Of a stretch of 64,000 nt of DNA, positions 12,243 through 22,984 are shown piece after piece. The notes beneath the pieces were generated by a model. That model was given only the letters and a program-made list of their open reading frames with translations. It did no database searches and was not told where the DNA came from. Within the stretch, counting starts at the first letter, position 1; each line of letters opens with the position of its first letter. A program made the position numbers and the translations under genes. Source of the stretch: Prostheceraeus crozeri (lineage: Eukaryota; Platyhelminthes; Polycladida; Euryleptidae); the NCBI GenBank assembly GCA_907163375.1, contig CAJQUW010003381.1, positions 1 to 64,000 of the forward strand. The letters run 5' to 3'.

Positions 12243-12493
12243 AAATACTGAAGAAAAAAAATTTTATGGCGCGACTCTACTAAATCTATTCTAAACGTCA
12301 AGCACTGATGAAAATGAAATTTGGAGTGGATAAAACGGAGATGATATTCAAGCTGTTCTATTTCAAAACAATATCTGTGAGGTGATCTGCAGTAAGTGTG
12401 ATGATGAAGTGGAATAATTAATTTTTTTATTACTCTAAAAAATTTTATAACATCTAAAAAATTATAACATCTAAAAAGATTTTATTACATCTT
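12243..12493 (+). repeat. internal duplicated segment, copy A
   Basis: About 250 bp similar throughout to 15346-15600. Shared phrases are AATACTGAAGA, AACGTCAAGCAC, TGATGAAAATGAAATT, GATATTCAAGCTG and the ACATCTAAAA repeats at the end. Copy A lies inside the polymerase region and copy B follows the polymerase. Confidence 0.8.
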
Positions 12494-13981
12494 AAACTAG
12501 AACAGGAGTAATGTCAAACTGCAAATTTTCTCAATTCAATAAATATTTTGGAGAATGCTTCAATATCTATATGTCCTGGCCAATCGTCTCATTTAATCCT
12601 AGAGGAATTGAAACGTTTCAAATTATGTTTATTACAAAATTTAATTTTTTCACGCAGGTTCAACAATTGGTCACTATTGTTTAATTAATAAATCTCATAA
12701 ATTAAAAGCATATTAGTTGAGAAATTGTATAAATAATTTCAAACCCATATATAAAACAGTTACTGAATGAAAATCTAACATTACGGCGTCCATATAAAAA
12801 TCATACAAAAGAAAATTAACAAAATTGACTATGGTTCAAACATATATATTGGGATCTCGAAACTTTTCCCGATGCCTAACTGTTCAACAGATCATCCTAT
12901 TCCATTATGCTGTAGGAGCCTATTAATTTTTTATTAATAAATTTTATAATTTGTTTGTTTAACCGAAACAAAGATTGAAAGAATTTAGAAACTACGTTTG
13001 TTTAAGTGATATGATTATTAAATTAAAACGATCAAAAGATAGAAGATGAAATTAAAAAAACCTTAAAAAACAATGATTAATGAGTATAATAATTTAACTG
13101 AATTAGAATTTTAATAAACTTCACAATTGTGGTGACAATATTTACGAGAACTGAGGATGATGAATTGTCCAATCAGGGTGAGGAAACCAGAGGACGTATG
13201 TCCGATCCATCAATTTTTTCTAAACTCTTGGAAGAAAATTAATTTTTAATTATTCGAGAGTAACTTTAATAGCTCACAATTCATCTGGTTTTGATTCTAT
13301 TTTCCGATAAAAGCTAATTTTAAATTATCTAAACCGCCTTTAAAACTTCAAGGAGGAATATTGACTGCTTCATTACAAAATCATTTATACAACTGAATGT
13401 GTTAGTAGATACATTCAGAAAATCTTTGGGATAGAGATTTAAAACAATATGATTTTAAAAGATTCATCTTTCACGGTTAAATTAGCACTTCAAACATATT
13501 ATAATGAAATGTAGTTATGTTTTTACAACATGTAAAAACAAGTCTTTAGGGCAGTTGAAATGGTAGTGAGAATTTTTAAAATTCCTACGAATGTTGTGTA
13601 AATTAAATTATGAAATTGGAGACATAACAATGATTTTTAATATTATAAAAAAGAAATGGAATGGAGACATATTTAGTTTAACGATATTTCTTTCATTTAG
13701 CTTTTTGTATCTACAAATATAATAATGTATGTTGAGATGTTAGTTGGTGAAGATTTGTTATAACTACTAATGTTAACATCCTCTTGCTGTTTAACATTTA
13801 ACGGTTGTGGATGAAAAGCGTACATTTAAATGACAATATAAATATTAGTACCACAATTCTCATATAGATTTATGGGCTAGAAATTATATTAGAAAATCTG
13901 TTAAAGGTGGAAGAGTTTCAGCAAATATAAGAAAATACATATCGCCATTTTGTAGCATCTTGTTACCAATATTAAAACAGT

Positions 13982-14056
13982 ATTTACCTGGTCGCTGCGC
14001 TGGGGGGGGGGGGGACTTTGTCCTTGGTCGCTACGCTGGTGGGCTTTGTCCCTGGG
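13982..14056 (+). repeat. GC-rich two-unit repeat with G-run
   Basis: Two adjacent units of the form GGTCGCTRCGCTGG...CTTTGTCC, the first carrying a 13-base G run, sit inside the AT-rich polymerase region. The hairpin GGAC-TTT-GTCC is at 14013-14023. Confidence 0.7.
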
Positions 14057-15345
14057 AAGTAATTTAATAGATTTAATGAAACAGTATCGAGATTTTAGGA
14101 GATAAAACTGAAATTTGTAAGAAAATTTCAAATCAACTACTTGAACAAAAAAATGAATTTACTAATGCTTTTGATGCAACCATCTTTATATCGGCATCAT
14201 GCCTACTGAGGGGAGGCTATGATGAAAATTCAGAATACCCTAAAGCTGAATCAGCTAGAAAATTTCGTCAAGAAGAAGAGCGGGAAATAGTATATAAATT
14301 TAATACTCAAACATTTAGACCTAAAACTGGGATATTCTCTGTTGTGTTTCAATATCCGAATGATATGTTTTTTCAAAAAACCCAGTTCCTTATAAAAGAC
14401 TAAAGTTTAAAACATCAAAATAATAATTTCTCATGTAAAAGTAATCGAGGTTTAGAAATGGTATATGTTATGATGTATTTAACTTCTATAGGACATACAA
14501 GAAATTGTTGATAGATGTGGGGGAAAAATCTTACATATTAACTGATGGGTATAATTTATGAAAAAAATTATCAAGTTTCACCATTATCGAAATTAATATT
14601 GAAAAACTTTTTAATTTGAGAAAAAGATATAAAACTTGAAGGAAATACTGTAGGTGATGAGTTAATTAATTATTGATGAATTCGCTATATGGCAAAACTG
14701 TGCCAAAAAGATATAACCACTAAAATAGTCATTTATGGAATGATGAATACATTGAGAAAAAAATTTCACTCAAGAATGTAAAATGGAGATTATGAGAAAT
14801 TAAATAATGATGAACAATATTTAGCGAAAGGTAGAAATGGAAGTTTGAATGAATTTCACTCAAAACTAATATTGTTAAAAGATGGGAAGACGTCATTCAT
14901 GCCATCACACTTAGGTTCTTTCATTCTTTCTCACTCTAGAAGAATCATGAATAACTTTATTTTAGAAATTAATGGTTTCAAAGTAAAATACATTCATTAT
15001 ACAGATACTGATTCAATATATATTTCCAATGAGCTCCTTTAATAAATTTAGACGCGGCTGATATGTTGGAGGAGAATTGTGTCAAGGGAAAAATGAATTA
15101 TGGAAATGGCCGGAATTATTTTTGCAATGTTTATTGCACCTAAAGTAAAATACTGTATTACTGTAAGAAGAGCAAGGGAGAACTTAGTGAAAAGAAAACA
15201 TTCAAAGGTTATTTCACAAAACCAAAGTAAAAGTAGAAGATTATTCTAAAATTATATTTCGGGGAAAACATTATCGACTACAGTTTAATAAACCATGGAA
15301 AAGATCTTTTAGAAACTGGAATTAGTATTTCCTGATAAAAATAAT

Positions 15346-15660
15346 AATACTGAAGATAAAAAAATTTTCTGGTCAAATAAATATTCTTAACACGTCAAGC
15401 ACACTGATGAAAATGAAATTAATGTTACCTTATAACGGAGAAGATATTCAAGCTGAAATATTTTCAAAACAATCATCTGTGAGAGTAATTTAAGTGATGA
15501 TGATGACACGTGGGAAATAATAATTTTTTTATTACATCTAAAAATTTTATAACATCTAAATAATTTTATATCATCTAGCTTTATTACATCTAAAATTTAT
15601 TACATCTAAAAACTATATTAACATCTAAAAATTTTATTAACATATGAAAAATATATTTAT
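15346..15660 (+). repeat. internal duplicated segment, copy B, with ACATCTAAAA array
   Basis: The counterpart of 12243-12493. It ends in five to seven direct repeats of about 19 bp built on ATTACATCTAAAAATTTT (15528-15650). It follows the polymerase. Confidence 0.75.
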
Positions 15661-16460
15661 ATGCGAATATTTTGGTATGTTTTCTATTAAGTTTTAAGCA
15701 TATTAATGTGCTAATAATATAAGTTTATATCAATATTAACGTTTCATCAATATAATGTTTTTATCAAAAGATAATTTTAAGTTTATTTTCACTGAACTAT
15801 TGATTCTTCATCATCATAAATGTGATTCTTCATCATCATCAAGAATTGATTCTTCATCATCATCATAATTACACTTTTTTGGTATAGGATGGCCATTCCC
15901 TGATAGGATACCATTCTCTTATTGATATATCTAACTCTAAATTATCATCTTTTATCTGATAATAATATAATAGAGAAAAATATTGGTCTCTTTTGATTCT
16001 CTTTTTAGAAAATTTAATAACACCCACTATAATCTGAATCAACTTTTTAGTTTTATTAAAGATGAATAAAATTTTAAATTGATTAGATGTAAAATCCTAA
16101 TTTAAATTTTGTAGACCCGACATAATAGTTGGTCCTAGACAGTATCTTCAACTATTAACCATCATTATTATTTTCAATATGTAAGAAAATGAAATTTAGA
16201 TAAATTTTTATAATTACTAATATTTTTATAATCCTTTTTTACCATTTTACACCATTTTCAGATGTTTCTGAATCATCATCTATATTAATCTATATTATTA
16301 TCATTATTATCATAAGATTCTTTAAGATCGGGCAAAGCCCTAGAATAGCCTTCGGTTCGTTTATTATAGATTATGGTCATTGGTTAATAGATAAAGGTGT
16401 TGTCCACATATAAATTTTCTCTTGTTGAGCTAAACCATTTATATAAGAATTTTTAATAAA
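15661..16460. other. Polinton interior, no gene recognised
   Basis: AT-rich. It includes three GATTCTTCATCATCAT repeats at 15792-15868. Two hairpins lie near 16330-16355: GGGC-AAA-GCCC, then AGCC-TTC-GGTT. They sit between the polymerase and the end of the minus-strand gene that follows. Confidence 0.5.
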
Positions 16461-16461
16461 A

Positions 16462-16812
16462 TTATATATTTAAGTTGGAATATAGTCCTATATACGTATC
16501 ATCATCATATCTTTGGGGCATTTCTAATGTTTCTTGTTTATAAATTGTGTCTCTATAATAAACTTGACATAATAATTCTTCATTATGTTTTTTACTCTCT
16601 ATGTGAATGTTATATTGATTTTGTTCGTCAACAAATAATCTAATTTTTTCTTTCGAAAAAGATTTTAATTTTTTAACTAATTCTTTAATATTGGTATAAT
16701 TAATAATTTTAGTTGCTATCCAATCAGTATTACTAATTGGTAACACTGCTCTAATAAATCCATAAACATTATTATGACCTATTATAACCATATTTTCTTT
16801 ATTTAATTCCAC
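16462..16812 (-). pseudogene. Polinton fossil part: unknown 116-codon protein
   Basis: An open minus-strand frame beginning MELNKENMVIIGHNNVYGF. Predicted to be soluble, with mixed alpha/beta character and no recognisable motif. It points against the capsid genes and shares the intergenic hairpins at 16330-16355 as its downstream boundary. Family unknown. Confidence 0.5.
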
Positions 16813-17139
16813 ATAAGCTACATCATTATATTTACTTTACAATCTCCATAAATTTAATAAATGGATCACCTGGAAAAATATACAATAATTAGTTTCTATA
16901 GAAGGTAAACCTTTAGTCTGTTCTCTAAATATTTCGGCTTGTTAAAAAATTGAAATAAAATATTAACATCTAATACATGGATTATTATTATTATTATTAT
17001 CAAAACATTTATTTTCAAATCCCGTTAATCTCGTCGAATAAGAAGAACAGGAGGGATGCGGACGAATATAATTTTTTTAAATTTGGGTTTTTATTTTTCC
17101 ATTTTTTATTTTTATTAGAAAAAATTTTACTTTTTTATT

Positions 17140-18010
17140 GTTTTAAAAATGATGTTACCAAATGTTGGTGGGAGGTGCATATATCCCGAATAATCGTGAA
17201 TTAGAAATAGAAATAGAAAATTATAATCATGAAAACTGGATACGTTTTATCTGGTCCATTGCATCTATCTATTCTTCCGCAACAAAAATACAGAGTTAAC
17301 AAATAAACAATATGTTGATACACAAATCAATGACTTAAAAGAAAAATATATAAACGATGTTTTGGTTCCACTGATGAATGAAATTAAAGTTGCTTAAACT
17401 TAATGACAAATCATTAAACGAAAAATTATTAAAACTTGATAAAAAGGATAGAGAGCTAGAAGCAGATATAGCAAAACTTTTTAAAAATTTTCAGAACAAT
17501 CAAAAATTTGTAATATTACTTTCTATAAAGTTAAAATCTGCAGTCATTAAAAATAAACATCAGATAAAAAATGTTGAAAAAACAATTAGAAGATGAAAAT
17601 AGAAAAACTACCTGAAAGAATTAAAAAAAAAATTTAAAGCAGTTACAAACTACATTCCAAAAAAGTGTTGATGAATTAAGTTCTAAAATTACTCAACAAA
17701 TGAAAAAAGATGAATAGAATAATAAATGAAGAGTAAACTCGCTTAATCAAAAAGTTGATAAAATGAAAAACTCTTAAAATCAATTTAGAAAATGAATTAA
17801 AGAAAAATTTACAAGAAAAACTCTAAAAGAAATAAAGAACAGTTAGATGCTGTTAAAAGACAATTAGATGTTCTTAAAATTAAGTTAAATGCACTTAAAA
17901 CGGCTTTGAAGATTAATCAGCAGAAAATGCAAGTTAATAGAAAAGAAATTAAAGTACATCACACGCTGCTTGACGCAATAGATAAAGTGCAACAGTCAAT
18001 TAATTAAAAG
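17140..18010 (+). pseudogene. Polinton fossil part: long coiled-coil protein
   Basis: Several hundred bases of plus-strand remains dominated by Lys, Leu, Glu, Gln and Asn in heptad-like spacing (e.g. LKLDKKDRELEADIAKLFKN at about 17436-17495; similar text to about 17990). Such fibre-like proteins are common beside Polinton capsid genes. Function not known. Confidence 0.5.
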
Positions 18011-18097
18011 TTATCTCGAAGTTTGTTGTCCATTCACAAACGTAAATCTTAACACGTAGATATTTTTTCCCAAAAGTCAAAAATTTAATCCTAAAAA

Positions 18098-18602
18098 ATG
18101 CCTATAATTTATAAACACAATCTTAAACATTTTGCTTCAAATCAAAAAATTGCTCATGAACCCATCTATGAAATCTGTTACCATTATGACAGTGTAGAAA
18201 CAATCGGAACACAAAAGTTCCTAGGCACCGCAGCTGCCGTCCAAAAAGAGGGGCTGGCATCTTTTCTGGTATTGGAAGTATCGTTAACTTAATTAAAAAT
18301 AATAAAGATTTGATTAAATCTGCTGCAAAAGGAGCAGCTGCTATAGGTAGTACAGCTAGTGCAATATCAAATGCTGTCAAGTCTCAAAACGAATTAAAAC
18401 AACTAGAAGCTATTCGTAAAACTTAGGAAATGATTCTGAAGAACTAAAAAATTTAAAAAAACTTTCAGAGGAAACAAAAAATAAAATTGCTAACATAGCT
18501 GTAGGAGGTGAAACCTTGAGGAGCGGAGCTCCGTCTGATAGTAAACATAAGAAGAAATCAGGCGTAGCCATAAAACGTTCAATTGAAGAAAAAAAGAGGT
18601 AA
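18098..18602 (+). pseudogene. Polinton fossil part: small pVI-like capsid protein
   Basis: It begins MPIIYKHNLKHF and later encodes a Gly/Ala/Ile-rich amphipathic stretch (SAAKGAAAIGSTASAISNAV, about 18320-18378) followed by a Lys/Glu helix. Small proteins with such a segment lie just before the major capsid gene in many Polintons and are compared with the adenovirus membrane-active protein VI; the comparison here is by shape only. A GC-rich hairpin cluster follows at 18524-18660. Confidence 0.5.
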
Positions 18603-18660
18603 TGGCGTTAGTAGCAACCTTCGGTTAAAACTAACCAGCAAAGCCTGTAGCGGAGCTGGT
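18524..18660. terminator. hairpin cluster before the capsid gene
   Basis: Three inverted repeats within 140 bp: the perfect palindrome CGGAGCTCCG (18524-18533), AACC-TTC-GGTT (18616-18626) and ACCAGC/GCTGGT (18634-18660). They lie at the end of the pVI-like remains. A transcript-ending role is inference. Confidence 0.4.
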
Positions 18661-18679
18661 CTAAGCAAAATTCTAAAAT

Positions 18680-18820
18680 ATATTTTTTAGTAAAATTAAT
18701 TTTTTTAGTAAAAAATTTTTTTATAAAAATTTATGTTTTTTTTTAGCAAAATTTATTTTAGTAAATTTTTTTTAGCAAAATTAAAATTTTTTTTTTTTAG
18801 TAAAATTTTTTCTGTGGGGG
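18680..18820 (+). promoter_or_regulatory. T-rich direct repeats upstream of major capsid gene
   Basis: Five or more irregular copies of TTTTTTTAG(T/C)AAAATT ending at a G run, 45 bp before the capsid ATG at 18866. A similar T-rich array precedes the gene at 20400, suggesting a shared promoter style. The function is inferred from position only. Confidence 0.4.
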
Positions 18821-18865
18821 TGTGTGTGAGAAAAAACAAAAAGTCAAATTATTTTTTATAAAAAA

Positions 18866-20209
18866 ATGTCTTCGCTTATCGAAAATAAATTTTAGATTAG
18901 ACGATCCTCCGTTCGTCAGTTTTATAATCAAAAAAAGAATGACTATATAAGAATTGCTATGAATCCCGGATCTTCCAGTAGAGTAAATACTGGAGGAGAT
19001 TTAATTTTTGAAGTTGAATAATCAACAAAGTTATATATATTTACCTGATTCATTTTACACTGTGAATTATTTTCTTTATATAGTGATGCCAATTTTACAA
19101 CACCATTGCCAGATACCGATAATATTGCACTAGAGAATAATTTTTTTTCAAAATTATTTACCACAAATGCGTTTAGATGTTGCAACTCAAAATATAGAAT
19201 CAATAAGTGATTCTCCAGGTGTAATTGATACAATGCTTAGATTTGTAACAATTGGTGAAAATAATAAAAAGTATGAAATCGAAGGTTGGTTTCCTGATAC
19301 TAATGATGGTATAATTGTTGATGATTTAACTTACGCTGGAACAGATGCAGCAGGAATTGCGAAAGATGTAGAAAATATTTGCAAAACATTTAAAATAAAA
19401 CCAAATAATGATGCATATAAAGAAAGACGTGAATTTAACAAGAAAAGTAAACAGACAGTTAATTGGTCATTGTCTCCATTATTCGGATATTTAGATTATG
19501 ACAAAATATCATATCAATTAAATTTAAATTAATAATTCATCGTACAGCAAATAATGAATTAATCTTTTTTGGTAAGACTGGAAAAAAAGCTTATTTAAAA
19601 ATTGATAGACTTGAATAGTGGATTAAGCATATTACTCCTAGTTTAGAGATTGAAACAGCTATTGCAAAAAGATTAAATACTAACAAACCAATTTCCAGTA
19701 AATTTTCTAAAGCGTACTGCTAGTTCAGTAACTTTTTCCGAACAAAGATTTAACTGGCATTTTACTAAACTGCGAATACTCCAAGATATTTATTACTAAC
19801 TTTTCAAAGAAATAATTCTCCAAGTTTTGATAAGAACCAACAATCTTTTTCATATTAATACAATTCGAAGTTTACAAGTTTCATTAAATCAAACCCGATA
19901 TCCAATTGATCCATTAAGATTCGATGATACCAATAATCAATTTATGGAAGGATATGATTCTTATCGAAATCTTTGTATAGAATTTGGAGTTGAACCACAA
20001 TTAACTCCTGGAGATTGGAGACATTTATATCCTGTTTTCTGTTTCGATTTAATGCACAATCTGAAGATATTATCAAGACTGGTTGTGATGTAACAATTAA
20101 TATTGAAAAAAAAGATTCCACAACTTCATTGATGGCTTATGGTTTATTGCTAGAAGATATAAAATATTCTATTGAAATTCTTAATGGAAAGATGGCTAGG
20201 ATCGGCTAG
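18866..20209 (+). pseudogene. Polinton fossil part: major capsid protein (double jelly roll)
   Basis: The segment SSRVNTGGDLIFEVE (about 18970-19017), NFTTPLPDTDNIALENNFF (about 19091-19147), a middle region with FKIKPNNDAYKERREF, and a C-terminal part with TRYPIDPLRFDDTNNQFMEG (about 19890-19950) and MAYGLLLEDI match my memory of the Polinton major capsid protein, whose copies build the hexon-like shell. The span of about 1.3 kb is slightly short for the usual 450-600-residue protein. Broken. It is flanked by T-rich repeats upstream and a small hairpin-rich patch just after its end. Confidence 0.8.
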
Positions 20210-20224
20210 AGCCCAAGACTTCGT

Positions 20225-20399
20225 CGATTAATTAATTTTTTTTGATAACTAGAATAGATTAAAATTTTTTGGTAACTTAAAATTTTTTGGTAACTGAAAA
20301 TTTTTTCATAACTAGAATAGATTAAAAATTCCTAACTTAAAATTTTTCATAACTAGAATGGATTAAAATTTTTGATAACTTAGAATTTTTTTATTAAAA
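20225..20399 (+). promoter_or_regulatory. tandem AT-rich repeats upstream of small capsid gene
   Basis: Six or seven imperfect copies of AACTAGAATAGATTAAAATT and TTTTTTGGTAACTTAAAA alternate up to the ATG at 20400. The position resembles the array before the capsid gene. Promoter function is inference. Confidence 0.4.
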
Positions 20400-20875
20400 A
20401 TGTCGCAAGCGAAAAGTAATAATAATAAAACTGTTGAATTAAAATTACGTAATATTGTTGACAAAAATACACCTAAAACTATTACGATTAACAAAAAAAA
20501 GTATTACATAAGTAAACCAATGATAGAGAATATTCAATTACAAGAAGAAAAGAATGACGGGATTCTCCCATTAATTCCACTAATAATAGGTGGCATAGCA
20601 GCTGCAGGAAGTGTTGCAGGTGGGACAGCTGGTATTGTCCAAGCAGTAAATAAAAATAAATCAGAGAAGGCAGCATTAGAAGAACAAAAACGACATAATA
20701 GAGAGTTAGAGAAAGTTGCTAAGTGGTGAAGGAGTAGTAGATAATTTTATTAGTAAATTAAAATTAGTTGATGAAGGAAAACGAGTTCTTAAAAATATTC
20801 GTCCACAATGTTGATGATTTAATTGAAATTAAAGAAACTAAAGATGGTTTCTGGAATATATCTAAGTCCTAGTAT
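20400..20875 (+). pseudogene. Polinton fossil part: small capsid protein with GGIAAAG motif
   Basis: A basic N terminus, then a glycine-rich hydrophobic stretch (LPLIPLIIGGIAAAGSVAGG), then TAGIVQAVNKNKSEKA and a helix with EEQKRHNRELEK (to about 20725). The order hydrophobic glycine-rich segment, AVN-K, then KRHNRE is a pattern I recall from a conserved short Polinton protein next to the capsid gene. It is followed by the perfect hairpin GGACC-TTT-GGTCC at 20894-20906. Confidence 0.6.
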
Positions 20876-20893
20876 GATAAGGTAATAACCTCA

Positions 20894-20906
20894 GGACCTT
20901 TGGTCC
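20894..20906. terminator. perfect 5-bp-stem, 3-nt-loop hairpin
   Basis: GGACC at 20894-20898, TTT loop, GGTCC at 20902-20906, about 25 bp after the remains of the small capsid protein gene. Confidence 0.4.
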
Positions 20907-20949
20907 GATTAGGTACAACATTTATTTTATCTTTTAAATTTTTTTTATC

Positions 20950-21430
20950 TTTTAAAATGAATTCTACAAATTCCGAAAATTTAATTAAATTAAAAATTTC
21001 TAATTTAGATTTATTGAATTATCTATTAAACAAAAATAAAAACTCAAATTATCAGCATATTGGAGGTGACATACAAAAAAACATTTAGAAAACTCTTCCT
21101 GGCTTTATTGGAGTAAATATTCGAAAAAGAAAACATCTTCCTGGTCATTCATATACCGTCCAGGAACTCGATTAGATATAAGACTAGATGAGAATAATAA
21201 TCCGAAACCAGGTGAAGAACCAATAAATAGAGTATGATGCCGCAGCTTACAGGCATGAATTTTAGCTTATCGAAATCATGATCTAAGTTCTCGTCATGCA
21301 GCTGATAAGAAGATGATTCAAGAATTAGATAGTATTCAAAATCCTACATTTAGAGAAAAAAATTGAAAGAATGTTTGTTAAGAAAGCTTTACAAGCTAAA
21401 ATATTATTCGGCCAGGGTTTAAATGATGAA
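20950..21430 (+). pseudogene. Polinton fossil part: phospholipase A2-like domain (parvovirus VP1 type)
   Basis: The pieces PGTRLDIRLDENNNPKPGEE (about 21160-21215) and SSRHAADKKMIQEL (about 21285-21325), with an AYR-H type segment between them and a conserved KKALQAKILFGQGLND close (about 21380-21428), resemble the phospholipase A2 domain known from parvovirus VP1 and from some adinto-like and Polinton capsid proteins, where it helps particles cross membranes. The domain lies in the capsid block before the integrase. Family assignment is from memory of motif order. Broken. Confidence 0.6.
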
Positions 21431-21432
21431 AC

Positions 21433-21509
21433 GACAGCAAAGCTGTCTGAGAACAACGCTCGAACCTACGCGATCCGAAATGTCGAATGATCTAGGACGC
21501 TATGCGTCC
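21433..21509. terminator. two perfect hairpins between PLA2-like domain and integrase
   Basis: GACAGC-AAA-GCTGTC at 21433-21447 and GGACGC-TAT-GCGTCC at 21495-21509. Each has a 6-bp perfect stem and a 3-nt loop, in AT-rich surroundings. Confidence 0.5.
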
Positions 21510-21529
21510 GAAATTCCATAAAGAATACA

Positions 21530-22291
21530 GAAGGCCTAAATATTTATTGAAAGTAAAAGTATTTAATAAAGATAATATTTGGAGTGTGATTTGAGATTCA
21601 TATGCCGAATGAAAAAGATTATAAATACGCATTGACCGTTATAGATTTATATACACGATACGCTTGGGTAAAGCCTTTAAAAAATAAAAGTGGTCTATCA
21701 GTTAAATATGCGTTTGAAGAAATCTTTAAAGAAAGTAATAGAAAGCCAAGGAAATTGTTTGTTGATAAAGGGTCGGAATTTTATAACAGAAACGTTCAGC
21801 CACTATTTGAAACTGTTTATTCAACTGAAAACGCTGGAAAAGCTGTAGTGATAGAAAGATTCAATCGGACGTTAAAAATAAATTATTCAAGAAATTTACT
21901 GAGCGAAGAAATCAGAAATGGTTGAAGATATTACCAGGAGTTGTAGAAGAGTACAATAATAAAGTTCATTCTGGTATTGAAGAAACTCCAAAGAATGCTT
22001 CTGACGACCCTGATTTAATAAGAAAGAAAATATTCGAAAATAATTATTCGAATGAGAGTAATCCGAATTTACAGAAACTTAAGCCGAAGTTTAAAATTGG
22101 AGATAGAGTTAGAATAATTTAAATATAAGCATAAATTTGAAAAAGGCTTTGTTGGCTATTGGACTAAAGAAATATTTGAAGTTTGTAAAATAAATCAAAC
22201 TTATCCGATTACTTACGAAATCAAAGATTTAGATGATGAAAATATCAGAGGCCGATTTTATCAAAATGAATTACAACGAACTGATTTTTAA
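21530..22291 (+). pseudogene. Polinton fossil part: retroviral-type integrase (rve)
   Basis: DDE-class integrase core. YALTVIDLYTRYAWVKPL (about 21629-21682) gives the first acidic residue, LFVDKGSEFYN (about 21756-21790) the second, and VIERFNRTLK (about 21846-21878) the glutamate helix. The C-terminal part includes YNNKVHSGIEETP (about 21951-21990) and a small beta domain with FKIGDRVRI. This enzyme inserts Polinton DNA and cuts at the TIR ends. It is among the best-preserved genes here but still broken. Confidence 0.88.
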
Positions 22292-22800
22292 TTATCATTA
22301 TCATTATTATTCAATTCTAACATAATATCTAGAAATGGTACTCCTTCCTGTAATTTAAATAAAACATAAAGACATAATTGACCACAGTAAGTAGTTCCTG
22401 GTTTTTGAATTTGAAATGCATTATAAATACCATTGCCAAGTAATTTTTTGACTTCGTTTGTAGGTGGAAGTCCGTATGAGTCAAAATAATAATTCTCAGC
22501 CTCCGGACGGTCGAAATAGTAATTATCTCGATTTTTATTAAAGATACCTGCAGACCAATGTATTCCTTTTTCATCTGACGTATGAAGATTTGTTATGAAA
22601 TTTTATAGTTATTGATGGAACTTTGTTCCGGGAACTGAAGGTTCCTGTTGGCTTATTTTTTAGGAATTGTAATTCGTCTCTCATTAGAACATGAAAATTT
22701 TCTTTATTCCTAATTCATATGCGATTTTCTTTAGGTCGAAATTTGTCGTGGTTTGCGTTCCATATAACTTAAAAAACTCCTTTATGTTGCTCATTTTATA
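22270..22800 (-). pseudogene. Polinton fossil part: adenain-like cysteine protease
   Basis: On the minus strand, the region shows an N-terminal piece with TTTNFDLKKIAYELGIKK (about 22750-22700), then a His-Trp catalytic segment (about 22560), NYYFDSYGLPPTNEVKKLL (about 22495-22440) and TTYCGQLCLYVLFKL (about 22395-22350) carrying the active-site Cys. HW, then FDS-G-PP, then Q, then CG--C is the arrangement of the adenovirus maturation protease, which Polintons use on capsid precursors. It converges tail-to-tail with the integrase. Broken. Confidence 0.75.
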
Positions 22801-22842
22801 ATAAAAAAATTTCTTAAGGGACCCCTAGAAGACAGAAGGGAG

Positions 22843-22943
22843 GGGGTATTGATTTAAAACTGTTTCATAATGATGACTTCCTTACTACTTGGGGGGGTAT
22901 TGATTTAAAACTGTTCTCTAATGATGTCTTTCCTTACTACTTA
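22843..22943. repeat. direct repeat, two copies of about 50 bp
   Basis: GGGGGTATTGATTTAAAACT plus about 30 further bases (22846-22891) recurs at 22894-22943 with a few changes. It sits between the protease and its partial second copy. Confidence 0.8.
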
Positions 22944-22984
22944 TTCGATTTTGAAATGATTTAATTTAATCTAAATTAAAACGT

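Larger units (their letters stand above)
10820..15400 (+). pseudogene. Polinton fossil part: protein-primed family B DNA polymerase
   Basis: Recognisable pieces in order: a Cys/His cluster ACYQCLKGLSSHHTNLCKF (about 10837-10893); a basic segment (about 11510-11640); the N-terminal piece YIPSEDFCFIKCYK (about 12090-12140); the exonuclease motif IAHNSSGFDS (about 13270-13300); and the palm motif YTDTDSIYI (about 14998-15025), preceded by a conserved PSHLGSFILSHSRRIMNNFI stretch. YxDTD is the catalytic metal-binding motif C of family B polymerases. In Polintons this enzyme copies the element. The 4.5-kb span fits the normal gene of about 3.5-4 kb plus a repeated segment. Broken. Confidence 0.88.
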
